IMG/VR virus record: IMGVR_UViG_3300030329_002858
Span: 1-46,059 of that record
Origin: a virus
Direction: 5' to 3' (one strand)
Length of the DNA: 46,059 nt
Below, piece by piece: positions 1 to 6,134 of the stretch. The translations under genes were made by a program, and so were the position numbers. Under the pieces are notes generated by a model. The model had not been told where the DNA came from. It was given only the letters and a program-made list of their open reading frames with translations, and ran no database searches. The stretch's first letter is position 1. Every line of letters starts with the position of its first letter.

Positions 1-110
1 AAGTTTGGTACTCACAGCATGAGAAAAACTTTAGCATATAATATATATAATAAAACAAAGAACTTAGCCTTGGTAATGAGAATGCTGAATCATTCCAACC
101 CAAAGCATAC
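1..110. repeat. Terminal direct repeat, left copy (circular-contig overlap)
   Basis: Bases 1-110 are identical to 45950-46059. The integrase reading frame entering the right copy continues correctly past base 110, so the repeat is best read as the overlap of a circular or circularly permuted molecule. A genuine short direct terminal repeat of linear virion DNA is possible but would be a coincidence, as it would lie inside a coding gene. Confidence 0.95.
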
Positions 111-180
111 GCTCAGGTACATCGGAATAGAACAAGAAGAACTTGATGATACTTACGAAGAGTTTTCGATTGGTTCGTAA
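1..180 (+). CDS. int: Tyrosine recombinase/integrase, C-terminal part (continues from 45542-46059)
   Basis: This is the catalytic C-terminus of the integrase that starts at 45542 and runs across the contig join. The first codon read here is AAG, in frame 1. Visible are the HSMR box (catalytic His and Arg), LNHSNP (second His) and RYIGI, which holds the nucleophilic Tyr at residue 176 of the joined 195-residue protein. The stop is TAA at 178-180. The 'LNHSNPKHTLRYIGI' style is typical of phage and plasmid integrases. The HTH gene at 198 follows after 17 bases, so the operon continues through the join. Function: site-specific strand exchange, probably for integration or dimer resolution. Confidence 0.9.
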   Translation, partial: KFGTHSMRKTLAYNIYNKTKNLALVMRMLNHSNPKHTLRYIGIEQEELDDTYEEFSIGS

Positions 181-197
181 AGTTTGTAAATTAGATA

Positions 198-794
198 ATG
201 GATAAGAACAAATCAAAAAAAATAAAGCAGAAAGTTAATTTAGCCAAGAACGAAGGTGAGATTAACTTTGTGAAAGAACAAGGCAAGGCGTTAGGTCTTG
301 CTGTCAATAACATGAAACCGTTGGAACTGAACGAACCTGCATTTGATGGTGAGCCGTTACTGGTCAAGAAAGGTGGTAAATACAGGATTGATGAACAGCA
401 CTTTGCACTGATGTTCCTTGAAGCATTCCAGAATGAGGACAAGATAACTGGGGAATTGATACCGCTCTACAAAAGAGTGGAACAAATGATTGGTATTCCC
501 AGTTCAACACTCAAAGGTTGGTGGGCAAAGCGTGAAGAGATTATGTCTCAACGAGCCACAACGCTGCAACAGGGATTAAATTATATATCTACTGCAATGA
601 TGGTTGAAATGATGAGGATGACCCAAGCGATGGCTACTATTGACTACACAGAACTTGTCAATGGAAAGCCCCAAGATATGCATAATTTTATATCTTTATT
701 TAATACTATGATAAATAAGTTTAGATTATTAAATAATCAATCAACAAGTAATGTTGCCCATGCTCACGAAGTTGAACTTGTTATTCCAGATTAA
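198..794 (+). CDS. Helix-turn-helix DNA-binding protein, possibly a small terminase-like subunit
   Basis: 198 residues. The N-terminus is Lys-rich. A helix-turn-helix lies around residues 90-115 (LYKRVEQMIGIPSSTLKGWW), as in small terminase subunits and transposase-type HTH proteins, followed by a Met-rich helical segment and a low-charge C-terminus. No clear small terminase is seen next to the large subunit on the other arm, so this is the best positional candidate, but the link is inference. It sits just after int and 0.5 kb before the recombination genes. It could instead be a transcriptional regulator. The ATG is used without a strong Shine-Dalgarno. Confidence 0.55.
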   Translation: MDKNKSKKIKQKVNLAKNEGEINFVKEQGKALGLAVNNMKPLELNEPAFDGEPLLVKKGGKYRIDEQHFALMFLEAFQNEDKITGELIPLYKRVEQMIGIPSSTLKGWWAKREEIMSQRATTLQQGLNYISTAMMVEMMRMTQAMATIDYTELVNGKPQDMHNFISLFNTMINKFRLLNNQSTSNVAHAHEVELVIPD

Positions 795-795
795 C

Positions 796-824
796 TTGCA
801 CATTACCGTAAACTGTAGTAACTT
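796..824 (+). promoter_or_regulatory. Candidate promoter/operator with CGTAAAC motif
   Basis: TTGCAC (796-801) lies 17 bases before a poor -10 (TAACTT, 819-824). The spacer contains CGTAAACTGTAGTAAC (807-822), a motif that recurs upstream of 5666, 41214 and 43639. The shared motif is the stronger part of the evidence. The promoter call itself is weak. Confidence 0.3.
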
Positions 825-851
825 CTCAATAACTTAATGATGGAGTTTTAA

Positions 852-965
852 ATGCCTAAGAAAAAGAAAAACATTGATGGAAATTTTCGTGGTAAGGAAG
901 ATTTGTTTTGGAAGAATGTCGTGAAAGGATTTAAGAAATTTTTAGAATCTCCATTTAAAAAATGA
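852..965 (+). CDS. Small basic protein (37 aa), unknown
   Basis: A 37-residue ORF beginning MPKKKKNIDGNF, Lys-rich at both ends with an aromatic centre (LFWKNVVKGFKKF). It is preceded by ATGGAG, the same extended leader used by the accessory cassettes at 41-45 kb, eight bases before the ATG. Its TGA overlaps the next start as ATGA, which supports real translation and coupling. No known family is recognised. The basic amphipathic character could suit nucleic-acid or membrane binding, but that is only a guess. Confidence 0.55.
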   Translation: MPKKKKNIDGNFRGKEDLFWKNVVKGFKKFLESPFKK

Positions 966-1144
966 ATAGTCAAGTAATAGGTTTAATAAAAGAAAGAATT
1001 GAAAAAGGAAAACGGGAATACGCAGATGAAATTAATCCACATGATGGTAGGGATTGGGAAGTTGAAGCACTTGAAGAATTATTAGATGCCTGTGTTTATC
1101 TGGCAACTGCTTTAATAAAATTAAAAAATGAAAAGGGGAAGTAA
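962..1144 (+). CDS. Small MazG-like helical protein
   Basis: 60 residues, starting in the ATGA overlap with the preceding ORF. The sequence has an acidic helix EALEELLDACVYLATALI. This resembles the ExxD helix of all-alpha NTP pyrophosphohydrolases (MazG/dUTPase-like superfamily) and a conserved small protein found in many phages. It is too short to hold a full MazG catalytic core, so nucleotide hydrolysis is not established. It may be a single-domain derivative. It lies immediately upstream of a structured intergenic stretch and the YqaJ exonuclease. Confidence 0.5.
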   Translation: MNSQVIGLIKERIEKGKREYADEINPHDGRDWEVEALEELLDACVYLATALIKLKNEKGK

Positions 1145-1327
1145 CAATGACGATTGTTAGGGAATGGACGACTATATGTCAGAAACTCGAAACCTCGGTA
1201 ACACTTGGATATAAATTCAAATTCCTATCGGTAGGTGCTTTCCCTTTTCTTAAAAGAAATGGCACAAGTCAGACATAATGAATTGGAAATTTCATTCAAA
1301 CTTAAGCCAAAACCGTCTGGCTTGTGC
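1143..1327 (+). ncRNA. Structured intergenic region (candidate ncRNA or mRNA leader)
   Basis: This 204-base gap has no convincing ORF but a run of consecutive inverted repeats: AACAAT/ATTGTT (1143-1158, loop GACG); AGGGAA/TTCCCT (1159-1164 with 1240-1245) enclosing CCTA-TCGG-TAGG (1224-1235); TTTCT/AGAAA (1246-1259); and a 13-bp stem with one G-U pair, GCACAAGTCAGAC (1262-1274) with GTCTGGCTTGTGC (1315-1327). The last encloses AATGAA/TTCATT (1277-1296). No known RNA family is recognised. It directly precedes the exonuclease/annealase pair and could be their leader or a separate small RNA. Confidence 0.45.
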
Positions 1328-1348
1328 TATCAATAAAAAGGGGAGAAA

Positions 1349-2272
1349 ATGACATATAGAAAAGCACCACAAAATTATGATGAGTGGTTGTTAGATAGAC
1401 AACAAAATCCAAGTATCGGAGCATCTCAGTCAGCAGCAGTTATTGGAGTCCATCCTTGGATGACAGCAGTTCAGTTATGGGAAGAGCTTGTACATGGGTA
1501 TCAACCGAAGGAAGATAACCTTGCTATGTATCTTGGTAGAGAAATGGAATCAATATTAAGAGATTTATTTTATAGAGAAACTGGCATGAAGGTAAAGCAA
1601 GATAACAAGATAAGAATACATGATAAATATTCTTTCTTGACCACAAACCTGGATGGTATGGTTGTTGGTGAGAAAGTCCCAGTAGAGTTCAAGACCACAG
1701 CCAAGAAATGGGACGGTGAAATTCCTGACCATTATTTTGTACAGTTACAGCACCAGATGATGATTACTGGTTCGCCTTATATATATTTTGCTTCTCTATC
1801 TATGGGTTATGATAAACAAATTGTTGTGGAAAAATATAATCGTGATGATAAATTTATAACAGGATTAATGGAGAATTTGGTTGAGTTCTGGAATGTAAAT
1901 GTTGAAGGTAAAGTTCCACCTGAATGTCAAAACATCGCTGATGCTAATTTATTATATAATAAAGTTTCCGAAGATGAAATAATACAGGCTGATGATAAGA
2001 TATATAATTTAGCAGTTCAACTCAGGTCTTTAAATGAACGTAAATCTGAATGTGACGATGAAATTAAAAAAATTAAACTTCAATTAATGACTGTTCTTGA
2101 AAACAAACAAGTGATTGAATATAACGGTCACCAACTTGTTACATGGAAAAAAACAAAAGACAGGGAATTTTTTGATAAAGATAAATTTAAAAAAGAAAAT
2201 CCTGATATATATAATAAATATATATATAGCAAATCGGGAAGTAGAAGATTTGTATTAAAAAAGGAGTTGTAA
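1349..2272 (+). CDS. YqaJ-type viral recombinase (lambda exonuclease/RecE-like)
   Basis: 307 residues of the YqaJ/lambda-exonuclease fold in the PD-(D/E)XK nuclease superfamily. Motifs in order: GASQSAAVIG near residue 25, GREMESILRDLF, an Asp in the TTNLDGMVV segment, VEFKTTAKKW (the catalytic E-x-K) and QLQHQMMITG. The C-terminal part is a Lys-rich helix. The enzyme should resect one strand of linear dsDNA to leave an overhang for the annealase encoded next. The RBS is a good GGGGAG seven bases before the ATG. The stop overlaps the recT start as TAATG, giving translational coupling. Confidence 0.9.
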   Translation: MTYRKAPQNYDEWLLDRQQNPSIGASQSAAVIGVHPWMTAVQLWEELVHGYQPKEDNLAMYLGREMESILRDLFYRETGMKVKQDNKIRIHDKYSFLTTNLDGMVVGEKVPVEFKTTAKKWDGEIPDHYFVQLQHQMMITGSPYIYFASLSMGYDKQIVVEKYNRDDKFITGLMENLVEFWNVNVEGKVPPECQNIADANLLYNKVSEDEIIQADDKIYNLAVQLRSLNERKSECDDEIKKIKLQLMTVLENKQVIEYNGHQLVTWKKTKDREFFDKDKFKKENPDIYNKYIYSKSGSRRFVLKKEL

Positions 2273-3150
2273 TGACTGACATAAAAAAAGCAAAAAAGAG
2301 GTCAGTGTCTTTGACACCAAAGCAAACAAGCCTTAAAGAGACCATCAAGAGCAAAGAGTTTTTTACACAAATATCAAACGCTTTACCACAGGGCAACCTG
2401 TCTACAAAAAGATATATCTCTGCTTGTCTAACAGCACTGGCAGTACAGCCTAAGTTAATGCAGTGTCAACCATCATCAGTTTTAAAATCAATGATGGAAT
2501 CTGCAAGATTTGGACTTGAACCAAACAGCCCATTAAGTGAAGCTGCTCTTGTTCCCTACGGTAAGGAATGTACATTTCTTATCGAATACAGAGGAATGAT
2601 GAAACTGGCATGGAATACTGGACTGATAAAATCATTAGATTATGATAAGGTTTGTGAAGGTGATGAGTTTGATTATTCAAAAGGCAGTAATGGATTATCC
2701 TTTCACCATAGACCCAGTCTATCAGCAAGTCGTGGTGAGGGTAAGATATACTATGCTTACGCTGAATTAAAGCATGGTGGGACGGCATTTCAGGTTATGA
2801 CCAGAGAAGACATCCTGGCTCATGCAAAACAATTTAGTCGTGGTTACTCAGCAAAATCAAGCCCTTGGCAGACAGACTTTGATGCAATGGCTTACAAGAC
2901 CGTCATTAGACAACTCTGTGATAAGAAATTACCAAAGTCTACAACAGAGCATGGTATTCTTATGAATGAAGCTGCTCATATTGATGATTTTGTTGATGAA
3001 AGTGAACCAAGGCATTTAACTATGCAGGAGAACGAGTTAGAAGTAACAAGTGTTGATGTTGGCAAAGAGTCATCTGTAACACCCGTTCCTGAATTCGATA
3101 ATTCATACGAAGAAGACCCTGCTTTAGCGTATCCACAAGAAAACGAATAA
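2272..3150 (+). CDS. recT: RecT-family single-strand annealing protein
   Basis: 292 residues. The RecT signature is clear: TSLKETIKSKEFFTQISNALP at the N-terminus, then KRYISACLTALAVQP, SVLKSMMESARFGLEPN, and EAALVPYGKECTFLIEYRG further in. The conserved core spans about residues 20-225. An acidic, non-conserved tail of about 60 residues follows. The protein pairs with the YqaJ exonuclease just upstream (start overlaps its stop as TAATG) for phage recombination and DNA repair. Length and order match known RecE/RecT-type pairs. Confidence 0.93.
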   Translation: MTDIKKAKKRSVSLTPKQTSLKETIKSKEFFTQISNALPQGNLSTKRYISACLTALAVQPKLMQCQPSSVLKSMMESARFGLEPNSPLSEAALVPYGKECTFLIEYRGMMKLAWNTGLIKSLDYDKVCEGDEFDYSKGSNGLSFHHRPSLSASRGEGKIYYAYAELKHGGTAFQVMTREDILAHAKQFSRGYSAKSSPWQTDFDAMAYKTVIRQLCDKKLPKSTTEHGILMNEAAHIDDFVDESEPRHLTMQENELEVTSVDVGKESSVTPVPEFDNSYEEDPALAYPQENE

Positions 3151-3222
3151 CATCACTTATTGTGTTCTGCGAATATCCACAACTACAACCTCATTCGCAG
3201 TTTGCTCCATCGTTAAGTGGTG
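3151..3222 (+). ncRNA. Candidate pseudoknotted RNA element after recT
   Basis: Two perfect or near-perfect stems are nested: P1 CATCACTTA (3151-3159) with TAAGTGGTG (3214-3222, one G-U), and P2 CTGCGAAT (3167-3174) with ATTCGCAG (3193-3200). TTGTG (3160-3164), directly after P1, is complementary to CACAA (3178-3182) in the P2 loop, which would form a pseudoknot. A strong terminator follows five bases later. This arrangement resembles a riboswitch/attenuator or a small regulatory RNA. It matches no family I can name. Confidence 0.45.
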
Positions 3223-3226
3223 TGTC

Positions 3227-3265
3227 GGGGGTAGGATTCTCCTCCATGTACCTACCCCCTTTTTT
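3227..3265 (+). terminator. Rho-independent terminator (or attenuator)
   Basis: A 9-bp GC-rich stem, GGGGGTAGG (3227-3235) with CCTACCCCC (3251-3259), is followed by six T. It ends the int-recT transcript, or attenuates transcription into the ssb-rusA-dnaC genes if the structured element just upstream is regulatory. Confidence 0.85.
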
Positions 3266-3286
3266 AAAAATTAAAAAGGAAATAAA

Positions 3287-3565
3287 ATGAGTGAAACCAC
3301 ATACATACAAAAATGCTCCATCAAAGAACACAAGTTTGATAATGGAGATACTATTTTAAACATGGCAGTTCATGTAGATGAGCTTATCATTCACAAGAAC
3401 AGCGATGGATGGGTCAACCTTTCTATCTGTAGGCGTAGAGAAAAAAGCGATAAAGGGGTAACCCATTACGCCAAGCTGAATACATATGAGCCAAAGGTAA
3501 CAGATGAAACGACAAACGATGAAGGCGGTTCTGATAAAGCTGACAATGACGACCTACCGTTTTAA
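3287..3565 (+). CDS. Small single-stranded DNA-binding-like protein with SSB tail
   Basis: 92 residues. The C-terminus is a long acidic linker ending exactly in DDLPF, the hallmark peptide by which bacterial SSBs recruit repair and replication partners. The first 60 residues are beta-rich (TILNMAVHVDELIIH, GWVNLSICRRRE), compatible with a minimal OB-like fold, but no classical SSB motif is certain. It sits among recT, rusA and a dnaC-like gene, as expected for an SSB. The RBS AAGGA is well placed before the ATG. Confidence 0.7.
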   Translation: MSETTYIQKCSIKEHKFDNGDTILNMAVHVDELIIHKNSDGWVNLSICRRREKSDKGVTHYAKLNTYEPKVTDETTNDEGGSDKADNDDLPF

Positions 3566-3567
3566 TT

Positions 3568-3888
3568 GTGAAGAAAGAGTTGGCGGTAAAGCTGTATGAT
3601 AAAGCTAACGAGGTAGCTTTTCATTTCAGTAATCCAGATAGAGAATTTAATACAACAAAAGAATCTTTTACAGTTCGCAAAATAATTCCACTTAGCGATT
3701 TAACAGCAACTGTTCAGTTTGAAAAATCATCAGGTAAAATAGGTCTTGCTTTTTTTTACTGGATTAAATCAAGTGGTGGTTACTGGCAATATTTTTTCCC
3801 AACAGATTCACACATCATTGGTATGAATAGAATGAAAGATATGCTGCATAATGTAGAACAACATAATTTTGATAAAAATTTTATATAA
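3568..3888 (+). CDS. Hypothetical protein in recombination operon
   Basis: 106 residues with a GTG start two bases after the preceding stop. It is beta-rich and aromatic (FFYWIKSSGGYWQYFFP), with no transmembrane pattern and no recognised family. The tight spacing on both sides (the next gene starts at the base after its stop) places it in the SSB-RusA-DnaC transcription unit, so a role in DNA metabolism is likely by association only. Confidence 0.65.
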   Translation: MKKELAVKLYDKANEVAFHFSNPDREFNTTKESFTVRKIIPLSDLTATVQFEKSSGKIGLAFFYWIKSSGGYWQYFFPTDSHIIGMNRMKDMLHNVEQHNFDKNFI

Positions 3889-4086
3889 ATGTCAAAAAAG
3901 AATCCTTGGGAAGAGAAATCTGGCGATGCAAAAACTGCTGACAAAAGAATTAAATACTGTCCAGGTTGTAAAAAGTGTTGGGAATCTATCTATTATGGAA
4001 GTAAGCAAAATATTTATCATTATTTAGACTTTCCAACATACGGAAAAGCAAGAGAAATATGTAAGGTTTGTGTTGAGAAAAATTAA
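3889..4086 (+). CDS. Zinc-ribbon small protein
   Basis: 65 residues. Two Cys pairs, CPGCKKC (residues 24-30) and CKVC near the C-terminus, make a likely zinc-binding knuckle. The centre is Tyr-rich. It lies directly upstream of and overlaps the RusA gene. Similar short zinc proteins commonly precede rusA in phages, but no exact function is known. The ATG follows the upstream stop immediately, so translation is probably coupled. Confidence 0.65.
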   Translation: MSKKNPWEEKSGDAKTADKRIKYCPGCKKCWESIYYGSKQNIYHYLDFPTYGKAREICKVCVEKN

Positions 4087-4498
4087 GATAATAATACATG
4101 GTAAACCAAAACCACAACAGAGACACCGCCATACAAGGCGTGGATTTACTTATGACCCTTCAAGTAAAGATAAAAAAGACTTCCTTGCTTTAATCCATTC
4201 ACAAGCCCCAAAACAACCCTTAATTGGTGATATATCTATTAAGGTTGTCTTTGGTATGCCTTATGTAAAGAAACATTACAGAACAGGTAAATATTCAGGA
4301 GAATTAAAACCAAATTCACCTAAGAGATGTATAAAAAAACCAGATATAGATAACTTACTTAAATTTATTATGGATGCAGGTAATAAAGTTATATGGTATG
4401 ACGATTCACAAATTTGGAAAGTAAAAATGAAAAAGATATATACCGAAAATCCATTAACTTTAATAGAGATAAAGGAGAAAAACAATGATAATGATTGA
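4070..4498 (+). CDS. rusA: RusA-family Holliday junction resolvase
   Basis: 142 residues. The RusA signature is clear: IIIHGKPKPQQRHRH at the N-terminus, KKPDIDNLLKFIMDAG (Asp92, Asp94) and VIWYDDSQI (Asp111/112), the acidic residues that bind metal. The protein should act as a dimer cutting four-way junctions made by RecT-driven recombination and replication. The start is a GTG inside the 3' end of the zinc-ribbon gene (17-base overlap). Length is normal for the family. Confidence 0.92.
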   Translation: MLRKIKIIIHGKPKPQQRHRHTRRGFTYDPSSKDKKDFLALIHSQAPKQPLIGDISIKVVFGMPYVKKHYRTGKYSGELKPNSPKRCIKKPDIDNLLKFIMDAGNKVIWYDDSQIWKVKMKKIYTENPLTLIEIKEKNNDND

Positions 4499-4631
4499 TA
4501 TATCAGAGTGGATACTAAATTTCTTTATATTCAGTTTAGCACTTTTATGCTCTGGTATAGGAATATTTATATTTTCATTGATTTTTTATGCAATATTAGA
4601 TTGGATAGATAACATAACAAAAGGAGATTAA
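4485..4631 (+). CDS. Small membrane protein (48 aa)
   Basis: A 48-residue ORF with a strong GGAG site nine bases before the ATG, inside the 3' end of rusA (14-base overlap). Residues 10-38 are almost entirely hydrophobic (one or two membrane helices), flanked by an acidic N-terminus (SEW) and a polar C-terminus (DNITKGD). No family is recognised. It pairs with the next small membrane ORF, and both could act at the host membrane during early infection. Confidence 0.6.
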   Translation: MIMIDISEWILNFFIFSLALLCSGIGIFIFSLIFYAILDWIDNITKGD

Positions 4632-4632
4632 T

Positions 4633-4773
4633 ATGAAACATTGGTTACAATCATTATCAGAGAATGGATTTGATGTATTCATAGTAGTGTATCTTGCATT
4701 ACTACATTTATTATATCATTACCTTATGAGATGGTTCATTAGAAATGAATTAAAAAAACAGTTGAAAAAATAA
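4633..4773 (+). CDS. Small membrane protein (46 aa)
   Basis: A 46-residue ORF one base after the previous stop, with AAGGAG before it. One membrane helix (about residues 14-32, FIVVYLALLHLLYHYLM) is followed by a basic tail ending in KKQLKK, giving a clear N-out/C-in positive-inside topology. Function is unknown. Its position in the early operon argues against a standard late holin. Confidence 0.6.
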   Translation: MKHWLQSLSENGFDVFIVVYLALLHLLYHYLMRWFIRNELKKQLKK

Positions 4774-4775
4774 AC

Positions 4776-4982
4776 ATGAACGAAACTAAAAACTTTAAAG
4801 AGGATTCAGTTTGGGTTAAGATGAATAAATCTGAAATTGAATGGAATATTATTGCTTTAGCTATCGCTGAAAAATCATCAGAAATGCATGAAAAAATTGG
4901 TAATGCTAAATCATACAAAAAACTGAAAGATGATTTTGTAAAAATAAAAGAACAGATATTACAAAAGAAAGAAGAGAGGTAA
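4776..4982 (+). CDS. Hypothetical helical protein
   Basis: 68 residues, highly charged and predicted to be mostly alpha-helical (KSYKKLKDDFVKIKEQIL), possibly a short coiled coil. It begins two bases after the preceding stop and is followed after four bases by the DnaC-like gene. No family is recognised. A possible role is as a small partner of the helicase loader, judged only from its position. Confidence 0.55.
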   Translation: MNETKNFKEDSVWVKMNKSEIEWNIIALAIAEKSSEMHEKIGNAKSYKKLKDDFVKIKEQILQKKEER

Positions 4983-4986
4983 TAAA

Positions 4987-5556
4987 ATGACAGAGTTTAA
5001 TCCTGTTGATAATCCGATAGTAGAGAGAGAAAATTTTAAAATCATTAATAAAAAGATTGTTGATAGAATTAATAAAGACCTGAAAGAATCACAGCCGTTT
5101 CATTATCTATTTACTGGAGTGACAGGTTCAGGAAAAACCCATCTTGGTACAGCAGTGGTTATTAAATGTAAAGAAGACTGGGAACTGGTATCGGCAATGC
5201 AGCACTATCAAGACCATATTAGAATCATAGGCTCAGACTACATAGATAAGATGGATGCAGACCGAAAGAACGATAATAAATTTAATTCACGATGTTTAAT
5301 GATTGATGATTTAGGAGATGAAAAACCAAGCACCGTAGCAGCGCATGATTATTTTGGTGGTCTTGTTGAAAAAAGATATTTATATATAAAAAGAAATCCC
5401 ATGAGTAGAACAATTATTACGACCAATCTTAACTCAGATAAAATTATACAAACCTACGGCTCAAGAGTATATGACAGGATTTGTGAACACTTTACTATTT
5501 GCAAGTTTAAAGACCATTCATTCAGAAAGGAAGGTCTTGAGATTCTTGAAGGCTAA
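4987..5556 (+). CDS. DnaC-like AAA+ helicase loader
   Basis: 189 residues. Walker A GVTGSGKTH (residues 44-52), Walker B LMIDDLGDE (104-112), sensor-1-like TIITTNLN (142-149) and an arginine finger in GSRVYDR near residue 159 match the DnaC/IstB family. The N-terminal interaction domain is very short (about 35 residues), so this is a compact loader. It should help load the replicative helicase at the phage origin together with the initiator encoded at 39049. No phage helicase gene is seen, so the host DnaB is the likely partner. Confidence 0.85.
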   Translation: MTEFNPVDNPIVERENFKIINKKIVDRINKDLKESQPFHYLFTGVTGSGKTHLGTAVVIKCKEDWELVSAMQHYQDHIRIIGSDYIDKMDADRKNDNKFNSRCLMIDDLGDEKPSTVAAHDYFGGLVEKRYLYIKRNPMSRTIITTNLNSDKIIQTYGSRVYDRICEHFTICKFKDHSFRKEGLEILEG

Positions 5557-5587
5557 ACCCTAACTCCACATATTACACAATTTGTAG

Positions 5588-5605
5588 AATCTCCGAGGAG
5601 AGATT
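5588..5605 (+). terminator. Weak hairpin after the DnaC-like gene
   Basis: AATCTC (5588-5593) pairs with GAGATT (5600-5605), followed by TTTA. The loop region holds CGAGGAGA (5594-5601), an octamer also present three times in the 40.7-41.1 kb region. It may be a weak terminator or a protein-binding site. Confidence 0.35.
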
Positions 5606-5609
5606 TTAC

Positions 5610-5638
5610 TTGACTTTCTCATTTATTATCCGTAAACT
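5610..5638 (+). promoter_or_regulatory. Candidate sigma70-type promoter
   Basis: TTGACT (5610-5615), a 17-base spacer and TAAACT (5633-5638). The -10 lies inside the recurrent motif CGTAAACTGTGTAAAC (5631-5646). It would drive the two small zinc-ribbon genes up to the bidirectional terminator. Confidence 0.5.
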
Positions 5639-5665
5639 GTGTAAACAGCAATCATGGAGATTACA

Positions 5666-5854
5666 ATGAAAAAACAAAAATGCAATGGTAAACTTGCCGT
5701 TGTTAAAACAGAAAAAGGATATTCACATATGCAAACGATTTGGAGTGGTGGTAGTCATAGTGGCAACGTCACTTACACATCCTACAAGTGTGAGCATGGG
5801 CATGAATATGAGACTACTGGAAGAGATAAATCTTGTAGTAGTTATAATAAATAA
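5666..5854 (+). CDS. Small Cys/His protein
   Basis: 62 residues, starting at the ATG eight bases after CATGGAG; the earlier in-frame ATG at 5654 is part of that leader and is not taken as the start. Cys and His residues (KCNGKL, KCEHGHEYE, DKSCSSY) suggest a zinc-binding fold. No family is recognised. A CGTAAAC motif and promoter-like sequence stand immediately upstream. It forms a pair with the next gene, which has the same leader type. Confidence 0.6.
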   Translation: MKKQKCNGKLAVVKTEKGYSHMQTIWSGGSHSGNVTYTSYKCEHGHEYETTGRDKSCSSYNK

Positions 5855-5876
5855 AACAAACAACATGGAGAACAAA

Positions 5877-6092
5877 ATGAAACAAAAAAACTCTACGGAG
5901 TCTAAATATAAAAAGAAAAAACGTAAAGAATGTGGCGGTAAAATGATTCAGACCAATAAAGATTCTTTTGAATCTAATATGTCTGGATTGCTTGGTTCTG
6001 TTTGGTACAAATGGGAATGCAAAAAGTGTGGTCGCTTTAATGAATCTAACTTTATTATGAAAACGTGCTGCTATAAGCCAATAACACAATAA
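5877..6092 (+). CDS. Small zinc-ribbon protein
   Basis: 71 residues from the ATG after AACATGGAG. A longer reading frame is open upstream to 5685 but would overlap the previous gene and lacks a ribosome site. The N-terminus is strongly basic (SKYKKKKRKECGGK), followed by CKKCGRF and a C-terminal CC pair, consistent with one zinc site. The last gene of the plus arm, it ends nine bases before the shared terminator. Function unknown. Confidence 0.6.
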   Translation: MKQKNSTESKYKKKKRKECGGKMIQTNKDSFESNMSGLLGSVWYKWECKKCGRFNESNFIMKTCCYKPITQ

Positions 6093-6100
6093 TCAAAACA

Positions 6101-6134
6101 AAAAAAGGGGCGACCATCAGGCTGCCCCTTTTTT
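6101..6134. terminator. Bidirectional terminator between converging arms
   Basis: A6-GGGGC (6101-6111) pairs with GCCCC-T6 (6124-6134), so both strands read a GC stem followed by a U tract. The stop codon of the minus-strand metallophosphoesterase lies inside the loop. It separates the converging plus and minus transcripts. Confidence 0.92.

Noticed and set aside
1159-1245. 87-base stretch with AGGGAA/TTTCCCT ends, tested as a tRNA with long variable arm
   Set aside because: No seven-base T-loop and no proper anticodon arm; kept only as part of a structured region.
5685-5876. N-terminal extension of the zinc-ribbon gene at 5877
   Set aside because: It would overlap nearly the whole previous gene and has no RBS, while AACATGGAG precedes 5877.
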